DNA of 32,459 nt from Gordonia rhizosphera NBRC 16068 (lineage in GTDB: Bacteria > Actinomycetota > Actinomycetes > Mycobacteriales > Mycobacteriaceae): assembly GCF_000298195.1 (NCBI RefSeq), contig NZ_BAHC01000080.1:1-32459 (forward strand), given 5' to 3'. This document shows positions 17,826-25,181 of this stretch, in pieces. Position numbers and translations under genes: made by a program. The notes under the pieces are model-generated. The model was not told the DNA's origin. It was given only the letters and a program-made list of their open reading frames with translations, and did no database searches. Within the stretch, counting starts at the first letter, position 1. Every line of letters begins with the position of its first letter.

Positions 17826-18791
17826 CTACGCCGGCCCGCTGCGGCGCACAGACGATCGATCGGCATCCCGAGAACGACGATCGGACTCCATCTCGTCGTC
17901 GAGTCGGCCGCCGTCCCCGACGTTGCGCCGGTACCAGTCGAAGAATGCCGTCGCGACCAGGTCGGGATCGTCGCACATCGGGAAGTGGTTGCCATGCGGA
18001 ACCACCACCTGCTCGACGTGGTCGCCGAGTGCCTTCCACCTCGGCTGGAATCGCAGGGGATCGTTGTGCTGCCCGAATACTGTCAGCACCGGTCCTGCGC
18101 CGATGGTGGTCCGGGCGCGGTCGATGCCGGCGTAGTCGTGGTGGAGCGCCGACCGCATATTGCGATGGAAGCTGCGTCGGCCGCGATGGTCCATACCGCG
18201 TCGAAACGCCCGTCGATCCCTGCGCGGGAAGTGTCTTCCCACACCCAGGCCGGTAGCGGTCGCGCGTGGCAACCATCCCGTCCAGGCATCGGACTCACGG
18301 ATGAGCCCGCTGCCCATGAGTCGGAGCATGGCGCGGAAGCCGGGCGTGGAGGGCCGCCAGCCGAAGCAGTTGACGGCGACGAAACCGCGTACCCGCTGCG
18401 GCCAGGCGCCGGCGGCCTCGAGCGCCGCAGGTCCGCCAAGGTCGTGGGCCAGGAGAACGAAGTCGTTCAGGTCGAGAGCCCTGACCAATGAGTCGAGTGC
18501 GTTCGATGTCTGCCGGATGCCGGCACCGCCGCCGGTGTCGGACAGACCCATCGCCGGGGGATCGAACGCGATCACCCGGAATCGGTCGCGTAGCCGTTCG
18601 ATGAGATCGCGCCAGACGAAAGCCCAGGTACCGGAGTGGACGAGAAGCAGCGTGGGGCCGCGGCCCTCGTCCGTGAAGGCGATGCGGCCCGCGTCGGTGT
18701 GATGAGTGTGGATCGCGAACGGCCACGAGTGCTCATCCAGCCAGTCGGGTCGGGTGATGGGGCCGGTTGTCGCTGTCCTGGTGTTGGTCAT
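17826..18791 (-). CDS. Alpha/beta hydrolase with aspartate nucleophile (haloalkane dehalogenase / epoxide hydrolase-like)
   Basis: A 321-residue alpha/beta-fold hydrolase starting at ATG 18791 behind AGGAGC. The nucleophile elbow is LLAHDLGGPAAL, so the nucleophile is Asp117 rather than serine, as in haloalkane dehalogenases and epoxide hydrolases. An HSGTWAFVW segment supplies the oxyanion loop. The C-terminal VFGQHNDPLRF probably holds the acid, and HGNHFPMCDDPD the catalytic histidine. The tryptophan that follows the nucleophile in true dehalogenases (HDW) is leucine here, so halide chemistry is doubtful. The tail is arginine- and aspartate-rich. It is first in an operon with the methyltransferase, and its upstream region has a sequence matching the ECF41-type promoter. 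Confidence 0.88.
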   Translation of the reverse strand: MTNTRTATTGPITRPDWLDEHSWPFAIHTHHTDAGRIAFTDEGRGPTLLLVHSGTWAFVWRDLIERLRDRFRVIAFDPPAMGLSDTGGGAGIRQTSNALDSLVRALDLNDFVLLAHDLGGPAALEAAGAWPQRVRGFVAVNCFGWRPSTPGFRAMLRLMGSGLIRESDAWTGWLPRATATGLGVGRHFPRRDRRAFRRGMDHRGRRSFHRNMRSALHHDYAGIDRARTTIGAGPVLTVFGQHNDPLRFQPRWKALGDHVEQVVVPHGNHFPMCDDPDLVATAFFDWYRRNVGDGGRLDDEMESDRRSRDADRSSVRRSGPA

Positions 18792-18820
18792 CGCTGCTCC
18801 TGCGATCGGGTAGGTGTATC

Positions 18821-18847
18821 GGTCACAAAGGAGACGGCTGTAGCATC
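18821..18847 (+). promoter_or_regulatory. Degenerate third ECF41-like element
   Basis: GGTCACA (18821-18827), 16 bases, then CATC (18844-18847). It has the same spacing as the two strong elements but one mismatch in the -10. It may be a weak promoter or chance. Confidence 0.25.
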
Positions 18848-18859
18848 GCGAATGTGACC
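18833..18859 (-). promoter_or_regulatory. Candidate ECF41-type promoter of the hydrolase-methyltransferase operon
   Basis: On the minus strand, GGTCACA (18859-18853), exactly 16 bases, then CGTC (18836-18833). From memory, the consensus described for ECF41 sigma factors is TGTCACA and CGTC. Transcription would start near 18826, giving a leader of about 35 bases that contains AGGAGC before ATG 18791. Confidence 0.6.
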
Positions 18860-18864
18860 GCTGT

Positions 18865-18891
18865 GGTCACGAACCGGCAGCGCTGATCGTC
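18865..18891 (+). promoter_or_regulatory. Candidate ECF41-type autoregulatory promoter
   Basis: GGTCACG (18865-18871), exactly 16 bases, then CGTC (18888-18891). Its -35 forms an inverted repeat with that of the divergent promoter (GTGACC-GCTGT-GGTCAC, 18854-18870). Transcription would begin at about 18898-18900, so the ATG at 18900 would be at or next to the 5' end of the message. Confidence 0.6.
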
Positions 18892-18899
18892 TGGTGGTC

Positions 18900-19799
18900 A
18901 TGACCGATTCACCGCAACCACTCGACCCCGAGCTCATCGAGGAGTGGTGGGCCCTCTATCACCGTCTGGTCCGGGATGTCGCCTACCGGATCGGCGGCTC
19001 GGTTGCCGAGGCCGAGGATGTCGCCCAAGACACCTATGTGCGGCTCGTCGAACACCGTGGGACCCTGTCGAATCCGAAAGCCTGGCTCACGACCGTCGCA
19101 TCGCGGGCAGCGCTGGACCGGCTTCGCGCTCACGAGCACAGCAGGCGTACATATGTCGGTCCGTGGCTTCCCGAGCCGCTCGTCGTCGACGACGCGCTGC
19201 CGGTCGAGGATCGGATCACCCTCGACGAATCCGTGCGCATGGCGCTGCTCGTCGTGCTCGAACAGCTGACCCCGGAGGAACGGACGGCCTTTCTGCTCCA
19301 CGACGTGTTCGCACTCGACTTCGCGGCGATAGCGGAGATCGTGGGCACGTCGAACGAGGCCGCGCGGCAATTGGCCAGTCGGGCTCGCCGTCGGGTCAGC
19401 GCGGCGCGCCCCGCACGTTTCGCTCCGGACCCGGCGACGGCGCGGCGGTTGTGTGAACGGTTCGCACATGCCTGCAGCGACGGCGATCTCGACGGTCTCG
19501 TCGCGGTCCTGGCGCCTGATGTCGCCGGCGACTTCGATTCGGGTGGTCTGATCGCGGGCGCGCCGGCCGGGGAGTTGCGCGGTGCCGAACCCGTTGCGGC
19601 TCAGCTGCTTCGGTCGCTCGGTGGACCTGCACTGGACTTCGTGGTCGTCCCGGTCAACGGGGAACCCGGTGTGGTGGTACGACGATCGGGCCGGGTCGTC
19701 GCGGTGATCTCGTTCATGTTCGGTCCGGATCGAATCACCATCATCCACGGAGTCGGAAACCCCGAGAAGCTACGGCATCTCAACGTCGATCGCGGTTAG
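18900..19799 (+). CDS. ECF41-family RNA polymerase sigma factor (SigJ-like) with SnoaL-like C-terminal domain
   Basis: A 299-residue sigma factor. Region 2 spans residues about 10-75 (EDVAQDTYVRLVEH, then PKAWLTTVASRAALDRLR) and region 4 spans about 105-165 (LTPEERTAFLLHDVFALDFA, IAEIVGTSNEAARQLASRAR). The linker carries WLPEP (89-93), and the C-terminus carries DSGG (203-206) and NPEK (277-280), counterparts of the WLPEP, DGGG and NPDKL motifs of ECF41. The extra SnoaL-like domain (about 170-299) takes the place of an anti-sigma factor in this family. ATG 18900 is preferred over GTG 18894 because of the promoter position. ECF41 genes usually sit beside carboxymuconolactone decarboxylase, oxidoreductase or epimerase genes; here the divergent neighbours are a hydrolase and a methyltransferase. 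Confidence 0.93.
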   Translation: MTDSPQPLDPELIEEWWALYHRLVRDVAYRIGGSVAEAEDVAQDTYVRLVEHRGTLSNPKAWLTTVASRAALDRLRAHEHSRRTYVGPWLPEPLVVDDALPVEDRITLDESVRMALLVVLEQLTPEERTAFLLHDVFALDFAAIAEIVGTSNEAARQLASRARRRVSAARPARFAPDPATARRLCERFAHACSDGDLDGLVAVLAPDVAGDFDSGGLIAGAPAGELRGAEPVAAQLLRSLGGPALDFVVVPVNGEPGVVVRRSGRVVAVISFMFGPDRITIIHGVGNPEKLRHLNVDRG

Positions 19800-19802
19800 G
19801 CT

Positions 19803-19839
19803 CGACACCTGTCGGTGAAATCGAGTAGCCCGGTACTCG
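19803..19839. promoter_or_regulatory. Two small inverted repeats between sigma factor and protease
   Basis: CGACA-CC-TGTCG (19803-19814) and CGAGTA-GCCCGG-TACTCG (19822-19839) follow the sigma-factor stop and precede the protease start. The second can form a 6-bp stem. They could be a weak terminator or an operator; no T-run follows. Confidence 0.3.
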
Positions 19840-19906
19840 TGCCCCGCGACCCGGCGAGTCCCACTCTGAAATGGCAAGCATCCGAGTCGGACCCAACGGA
19901 GGCGTC

Positions 19907-21007
19907 ATGACACGTCCACTCACCGAAGCCGATCTGGAGGGTATCGACCCCATCGATCCCGATCCTCCGTCGGACACCACCATCGAAGTCGTTCTCGCGG
20001 AGGGTGGTCCGGAGCTCGACAGCGACCTGACCGTTCAGCGTGCGGAACACGGCATCCGGGTCATCGCCAGGGTCGGTGTGGACGGCTGGCGTGACCCGCG
20101 TGACCGACTTCGCCCGAGATCCGTCGGGCTGTCCCGAACCGATATCTCGTCATTGCGGGGTCCGGTGGACCTGTCCGGCTTTCGACCGGGTGGCGTCAGA
20201 ACCGCCTTCAGACCGGAACGCGCGCCCCGGGTGTGGCGCGATGTGCCGACCGGGGAGAGGTTGCGCAAACGGGGCGGCTCCATCTTCGACGCCGACGACC
20301 GTTACCTGTTCGATGACCGGAGCTTCCCGTGGCGGATCACAGGCAAGGTCGTGACGGCCGGCGGCTGGGGATCGGGGACCGTGATCGGGCCACGACACGT
20401 GCTCACGGCGAGTCATGTCGTGGACTGGCGACGCGACGATCACGGTCGCATCGGGTGGATCAATTTCACTCCCGCCTACTACGACGGGCGTGGGCCATGG
20501 GGGACCTACTATGCCGATACCGTGGCCTACTGGATCGAGGCTCCCGGACGCCTCACCGACGCTCAGGTCGCGTTCGACTACGCGGTCCTGGTGTTCGGCG
20601 AACGCATCGGCGACGTCACCGGCTACGCGGGTTACCGGTCCTACGACGACGACTGGAACGACGGCGCGTACTGGCAATCCATCGGATACCCGCAGGAGCG
20701 GGCGAGCGGGGAACGTCCCGCATTCGAGGCCGCGGGTGCCGTACGCGCCGTCTCTTCACACACGATGGCCGGACAGACCGGCTACACGATGGGCCATTTC
20801 AAGGACTTCACGCCCGGGCAATCCGGCGGGCCGGCCTGGGGATGGTGGGACGGCGAGCCGTGGCCGAGGGTGGTCGGAGTGGGAAGCACGATAGGGGACA
20901 CCGTCGTGAAATCCGCTACGAGCGGGACGACAGCAAACGACAACGACTACGGCGGCGGACCCGCATTGAGTGCGCTCATCGGGTGGGCACGGCAGAACTT
21001 CACGTGA
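19907..21007 (+). CDS. Trypsin-fold serine protease (V8/glutamyl endopeptidase-like), no signal peptide
   Basis: A 366-residue protein with the full catalytic triad of an S1-type protease: His170 in VLTASHVV, Asp224 in AFDYAVLVF and Ser306 in GQSGGPAW. The segment FDDRSFPWRITGKVVTAGGWGSGTVIG resembles the start of mature V8-like glutamyl endopeptidases, so residues 1 to about 140 may be a propeptide. The start at ATG 19907 has GGAGG at 19898-19902; the ATG at 19871 has no site. No Sec or Tat signal is visible: the N-terminus is acidic (GIDPIDPDPPSDTT) and the only hydrophobic stretch is short, although relatives are normally secreted. It lies 107 bases after the sigma factor on the same strand and ends at a strong hairpin. 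Confidence 0.88.
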   Translation: MTRPLTEADLEGIDPIDPDPPSDTTIEVVLAEGGPELDSDLTVQRAEHGIRVIARVGVDGWRDPRDRLRPRSVGLSRTDISSLRGPVDLSGFRPGGVRTAFRPERAPRVWRDVPTGERLRKRGGSIFDADDRYLFDDRSFPWRITGKVVTAGGWGSGTVIGPRHVLTASHVVDWRRDDHGRIGWINFTPAYYDGRGPWGTYYADTVAYWIEAPGRLTDAQVAFDYAVLVFGERIGDVTGYAGYRSYDDDWNDGAYWQSIGYPQERASGERPAFEAAGAVRAVSSHTMAGQTGYTMGHFKDFTPGQSGGPAWGWWDGEPWPRVVGVGSTIGDTVVKSATSGTTANDNDYGGGPALSALIGWARQNFT

Positions 21008-21014
21008 GCGACGT

Positions 21015-21058
21015 ATCACGCCCCGCAACCCGGGTAACCGCGGGTTGCGGGGCGTGAT
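21015..21058. terminator. 18-bp perfect stem-loop between convergent genes
   Basis: ATCACGCCCCGCAACCCG (21015-21032) pairs exactly with CGGGTTGCGGGGCGTGAT (21041-21058) around an 8-base loop. It begins eight bases after the protease stop and ends 17 bases before the end of the convergent dehydrogenase, so it can serve both. No T-tract flanks it on either strand, as is common for actinobacterial terminators. Confidence 0.85.
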
Positions 21059-21075
21059 GATCCCGTACCGTCTCG

Positions 21076-22161
21076 TCAGACCCCGACCGCCACGTCAGCC
21101 GGCGCCGGCTCTACGGTCACCTTGATGGCCTCACCCTGCTTGACGATCTGGAACGCGTCGAGGACGTTCTCCAACGGGATGTGGCGGGTGATGAGATCCT
21201 TCACCGGCACCTGACCGGTCGAGATGTACTCGAGTGCCCGTTTGTTGTGCTCCGGTGCCGAACCGTTCGCGCCGTGGATGTGCAGCTGGCGGTAGTGCAC
21301 CACATTCGAATCGCAGGTGATGGTCGGATCCGTCTTGGGTAGCCCGCCGAAGAAGGAGATGCGCCCGTTGCGCGCCGCCATCGCGAGCGCCTGTTCCTGT
21401 GCGACGTTGGCCGCGGTGGCGGTGATGACCACGTCGGCGCCGCGGCCGCCGGTCAGCTCCATGACGCGTTCGACGACGTCGACCCCCGCACCGTTGATGA
21501 TCTCGTCGGGAGAGACCGCATCCGCGGACATCTGCAGGCGACCCTCGTTGACATCGACGAGATAGACCGGGCCGCAACGATGGACGCCACGGGCGATGCG
21601 GATGTGCATGCAGCCGATCGGTCCGGCACCGAACACCACAACGGTGTCGCCCTCCTCGATCCCCAGGAGTTCCTGCGCGTTGATGGCGCACGCGAACGGT
21701 TCCGCGGCGGAGGCCTCGTCGTAGCCGACGTTGTCCGGAATCCGGTTCAGGCCATCGACTTTCAGTACCTGTCGCGGGACGATCATGTACTCGGCGAACC
21801 CGCCGTCGTACTGGTATCCGACCGAGGTCTGGTTCTCGCAGACCGCCATCCAGCCCTTCTTACACTCATGGCACTCACCGCACGGAACGGCGGCGATCAC
21901 CTGTACCCGGTCACCGATCTGCCAGTTGCTGCCGTAGGTGGTGTTCACGTCGGCTCCGACCTCGACGATCTCGCCGGCGACCTCATGTCCGATGATGCGC
22001 GGCGGGGTCAGGTTCTGGTGGCCGTTGTAGAAGATCTTGACGTCGGTGCCGCAGGTCGAACAGTTGCGCACGCGCAGCTTGACCTCATCGGGACCGCAGG
22101 TCGGCTCCGGAACATCTTCGAGGCGTACGTCCTCGGGTGCGTAGAAGCGCAGTGCCTTCAT
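21076..22161 (-). CDS. Zinc-dependent alcohol/polyol dehydrogenase (MDR superfamily)
   Basis: A 361-residue medium-chain dehydrogenase that oxidises an alcohol, probably with NAD. Seen: the catalytic zinc ligand Cys37 in CSTCGTDVK, GHE (58-60), the four structural-zinc cysteines C94, C97, C100 and C108, a later AAEPFACAI, and the Rossmann motif VVVFGAGPIG. It resembles sorbitol, threonine and polyol dehydrogenases. The start at ATG 22161 has GAGAGGA upstream; a longer frame to 22212 has no such site. It is divergent from a mannitol-type PTS permease with operator-like repeats between them, so it may act on a polyol or its phosphate (for example mannitol- or sorbitol-phosphate). The exact substrate is inference. 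Confidence 0.9.
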   Translation of the reverse strand: MKALRFYAPEDVRLEDVPEPTCGPDEVKLRVRNCSTCGTDVKIFYNGHQNLTPPRIIGHEVAGEIVEVGADVNTTYGSNWQIGDRVQVIAAVPCGECHECKKGWMAVCENQTSVGYQYDGGFAEYMIVPRQVLKVDGLNRIPDNVGYDEASAAEPFACAINAQELLGIEEGDTVVVFGAGPIGCMHIRIARGVHRCGPVYLVDVNEGRLQMSADAVSPDEIINGAGVDVVERVMELTGGRGADVVITATAANVAQEQALAMAARNGRISFFGGLPKTDPTITCDSNVVHYRQLHIHGANGSAPEHNKRALEYISTGQVPVKDLITRHIPLENVLDAFQIVKQGEAIKVTVEPAPADVAVGV

Positions 22162-22224
22162 GGTGGGTGGTCCTCTCGATCGGTGAGCGGTAAGCGGTGT
22201 GCTGTAGAGCACTCTATCGGCAAT

Positions 22225-22286
22225 ACGGGCATAAATCCACCGCTAGTTCTGCCCATTTCTGACCGAATGCTTGATTTGATGCCCGT
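22225..22286. promoter_or_regulatory. Inverted ATGCCCGT repeats, candidate DeoR operators
   Basis: ACGGGCAT (22225-22232, followed by AAATC) and its reverse complement ATGCCCGT (22279-22286, preceded by GATTTG) frame the intergenic region. A related CTGCCCAT lies between them (22249-22256). They lie between the divergent dehydrogenase and PTS genes, where the downstream DeoR regulator would be expected to bind. Confidence 0.5.
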
Positions 22287-22349
22287 TTGTGGGGTTTACT
22301 GGGCTATGTGACCGGGATCACCTGGTTGGCGACACAAGTGGAGGAAGCA

Positions 22350-24401
22350 ATGTCAGAAGCTGTTCTGTCCTCGGATACGAAGGCACCGCCGCCGAAGAAG
22401 AAGTCCGGGATGCGGGTGCGTGTACAGAAGTTGGGCACGGGGCTGTCGAACATGGTCATGCCCAACATCGGCGCATTCATCGCCTGGGGTCTGATCACCG
22501 CGCTGTTCATCGAGACCGGCTGGTTGACCGGGATCTTCGGCTCGCTCGACAACCCCGGCAGCTGGGTGGCCCACATCGGTGGTTGGGGGGATTACGAGGG
22601 CGGTGGCGTCGTCGCCCCGATGATCACCTATCTGCTGCCGATCATCATCGGCTACACCGGCGGACGGATGGTCCACGGCAACCGCGGTGCGGTGGTCGGA
22701 GCGATCGCCACCATGGGCGTCGTGGCCGGAGCCGAGGTGCCGATGTTCATGGGCGCCATGATCATGGGACCCCTGGGCGGTTGGCTCATGAAGCAACTCG
22801 ACAAGATCTGGGAGGGCAAGGTCCGTCCCGGCTTCGAGATGCTAGTGGACAACTTCTCGGCCGGCATTCTCGGTCTGTTACTCGCGACGCTGGGGTTCTT
22901 CACGGTCGGTCCGCTCGTCCAGGCATTCACCGACGCGGCCGGGAACACGGTGGACTTCCTGGTCAATCACGACCTGCTCCCGTTCACCTCGGTCTTCATC
23001 GAGCCGGCGAAGATCCTGTTCCTCAACAACGCGATCAACCACGGTGTACTGACCCCGTTGGGCACCGCGCAGGCCGCCGAGACGGGTAAGTCGATCCTGT
23101 TCCTGCTCGAGGCCAACCCCGGCCCGGGGCTCGGGATCCTGCTGGCGTTCTCGGTCTTCGGCAAGGGATTCGCCAAGGCGTCGGCGCCGGGCGCGGCCAT
23201 CATCCAGTTCTTCGGCGGCATTCACGAGATCTACTTCCCGTACGTGCTGGCCAAGCCGAAGCTGATCGCGGCGGCCATCCTCGGCGGAATGACGGGCGTC
23301 TTCATCAACGTCATGTTCGGCTCCGGACTCCGTGCGCCCGCCGCGCCGGGCTCGATCATCGCGGTCTATGCGCAGACGCCCGGGGACAGTTTTGTGGGCG
23401 TGACCCTCGCGGTGTTCGGCGCGGCCGCCGTGTCGTTCCTGGTCTCATCGGTCCTGCTGAAGGCCGACCGCTCGAACGAGGAGGCGGATCTGTTTGCGGC
23501 GACCGCCGAGATGGAGTCGCTCAAGGGTAAGAAGTCCAGCGTCGCGGCGACGCTCACCGGAGGAGCCGACCGCGGTCCGATCACCGACATCGTCTTCGCC
23601 TGTGACGCGGGGATGGGTTCGTCGGCCATGGGTGCGTCGGTGCTGCGTAAGAAGATCAAGAAGGCCGGCTACCACGACGTGACGGTGGTCAACCAGGCGA
23701 TCTCGAATCTGACCGACACCCACGACCTGATCGTGACACATCGGGACCTGACCGAGCGTGCGAAGCAGTCGACCCCCTCGGCGATCCATGTGTCCGTCGA
23801 CGACTTCATGAGCAGTCCGCGCTACGACGAGATCGTCGAGATGTTGGCACAGACCAACCCCGACGGTGAGTCTGCTGCGCCGGCAGTCGAGCCCCGATCC
23901 GCCTCACCCGCGGCATCGGCCGCACCCGCGGCATCGGCGACCACGACGGTGGAGGAGAAGACCGCCGGCGGCAGCGTGCTGGCACTGGAGTCGATCGTCT
24001 TGCACGGGGCGGCGACGAACGCCGACAGCGCGATCACCGAGGCCGGGCAACTGCTGGTCGCCGCCGGCGCGGTCGACGTGCCGTATGTCGATGCGATGCA
24101 CGAGCGAGAGAAGTCGGTGTCGACGTTCATGGGCAACGGGCTGGCGATCCCGCACGGCACCAACGAGGCGAAGGACGCGATACGCCGGACCGGAATCTCC
24201 TTCGTGCGCTACGACCGGCCCGTGGACTGGAACGGCAAAGAGGCGGAGTTCGTGGTGGGCATCGCCGGAGCCGGAAAAGACCATCTCGCCCTACTCAATC
24301 AGATCGCCCACGTGTTCCTCGACGCCGACGAGGTGACTCGGCTGCGAGCCGCGCAGACCCGTGAAGAGGTGGCACAGATCCTCACGGCCTCGAGCGAGTA
24401 G
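22350..24401 (+). CDS. mtlA: PTS mannitol-type permease, EIICBA
   Basis: A 683-residue one-chain permease that imports and phosphorylates a hexitol at the membrane. EIIC (about 20-370) has multiple hydrophobic segments and the substrate-site motif GGIHEIYFPYVL (289-300). EIIB (about 408-500) has ACDAGMGSSAMG with phospho-accepting Cys418. An Ala/Pro-rich linker (about 505-535) leads to EIIA (about 540-683), with the phospho-histidine His602 in GLAIPHGT. The order and motifs match mannitol permeases; related polyols are possible. ATG 22350 follows GGAGG (22340-22344). The start of the frame at 22287 lies in the promoter region. It is followed after nine bases by the DeoR gene, in one operon. 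EI and HPr are not in the window. Confidence 0.95.
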   Translation: MSEAVLSSDTKAPPPKKKSGMRVRVQKLGTGLSNMVMPNIGAFIAWGLITALFIETGWLTGIFGSLDNPGSWVAHIGGWGDYEGGGVVAPMITYLLPIIIGYTGGRMVHGNRGAVVGAIATMGVVAGAEVPMFMGAMIMGPLGGWLMKQLDKIWEGKVRPGFEMLVDNFSAGILGLLLATLGFFTVGPLVQAFTDAAGNTVDFLVNHDLLPFTSVFIEPAKILFLNNAINHGVLTPLGTAQAAETGKSILFLLEANPGPGLGILLAFSVFGKGFAKASAPGAAIIQFFGGIHEIYFPYVLAKPKLIAAAILGGMTGVFINVMFGSGLRAPAAPGSIIAVYAQTPGDSFVGVTLAVFGAAAVSFLVSSVLLKADRSNEEADLFAATAEMESLKGKKSSVAATLTGGADRGPITDIVFACDAGMGSSAMGASVLRKKIKKAGYHDVTVVNQAISNLTDTHDLIVTHRDLTERAKQSTPSAIHVSVDDFMSSPRYDEIVEMLAQTNPDGESAAPAVEPRSASPAASAAPAASATTTVEEKTAGGSVLALESIVLHGAATNADSAITEAGQLLVAAGAVDVPYVDAMHEREKSVSTFMGNGLAIPHGTNEAKDAIRRTGISFVRYDRPVDWNGKEAEFVVGIAGAGKDHLALLNQIAHVFLDADEVTRLRAAQTREEVAQILTASSE

Positions 24402-24410
24402 TTTGATCTC

Positions 24411-25169
24411 GTGGATTCCGACACCCGCCAGAGTCACATCGTCGAACTCGCCCGCACCCGCGGGCGGGTGGAGGTGAACACGCTCGCCGACGAGCTCGAC
24501 GTCGCGAGCGAGACCATCCGACGCGATCTGAAGGCTCTGGCGGGTCGTCGTCTCCTCAGGAGGGTCCACGGGGGTGCGGTCCCGATGGAGACCGCGGGGT
24601 TCGAGTCAGGGGTCGAGTACCGCAGCCAGGTGGACCTCGCGCAGAAGCAGCGGATTGCCGGTGCCGCCGCCGGACTGCTCCACGGGGCCGAGACCGTGTA
24701 CCTGGATGAGGGATTCACTCCTCGACTGATCGCCGAGCGGCTCGCCGAGCGCACGTTGACCGTGGTGACATCCTCGCTGCTGGCCGCGCAGGCTCTGGCG
24801 CACTCGAGCACCGTCACCGTGCTGCTGCTCGGCGGCCGGATGCGGGGTCGGACGATGGCGACCGTCGATCACTGGGCCGTGGACATGCTGCGCGGCCTGG
24901 TGATCGACGTCGCTTTCCTCGGTACCAACGCGATCTCGCTCGAACACGGCTTGACGACGTCGGATCCGGCAGTGGCCGCGGTGAAGAACACCGCGATCTG
25001 CGTGTCGCGGCGGTCGATCCTCGTGGCTGCGCACACGAAATTCGGCGAGGTCAACTTCTGCCGGTTCGCCGAGATCTCCGATTTCGAGGCGATCGTGAGC
25101 GGCGTCGAACTCGATGCCGGCGACGCCTTACGGTATGAGGCGCTGGGACCGACCGTTCTACGGGTGTGA
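24411..25169 (+). CDS. DeoR-family transcriptional regulator of the PTS operon
   Basis: A 252-residue sugar-metabolism repressor. Residues 1-57 are the DeoR helix-turn-helix (VEVNTLADELDVASETIRRD, then LRRVHGGAV, a family hallmark). The rest is the DeoRC sugar-phosphate-sensing domain (LDEGFTPRLIAERL, VVTSSLLAAQAL, LLLGGRMR, AFLGTNAISLEHGLTT, LVAAHTKFG). It starts at GTG 24411, nine bases after the permease stop, and is probably translationally coupled. It should repress the permease operon and the divergent dehydrogenase until a sugar phosphate binds. It ends 12 bases from the end of the convergent MerR gene. Confidence 0.93.
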   Translation: MDSDTRQSHIVELARTRGRVEVNTLADELDVASETIRRDLKALAGRRLLRRVHGGAVPMETAGFESGVEYRSQVDLAQKQRIAGAAAGLLHGAETVYLDEGFTPRLIAERLAERTLTVVTSSLLAAQALAHSSTVTVLLLGGRMRGRTMATVDHWAVDMLRGLVIDVAFLGTNAISLEHGLTTSDPAVAAVKNTAICVSRRSILVAAHTKFGEVNFCRFAEISDFEAIVSGVELDAGDALRYEALGPTVLRV

Positions 25170-25181
25170 CGAGTCCGTCTG

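Noticed and set aside
17798..17995. Extended N-terminus for the methyltransferase
   Set aside because: It would overlap the hydrolase gene in another frame; ATG 17797 has a good ribosome binding site and begins at the conserved domain.
23895..23950. Short Ala/Pro/Ser repeat tract within mtlA as a possible mobile or regulatory repeat
   Set aside because: It encodes the flexible linker between EIIB and EIIA, which is normal for this family.
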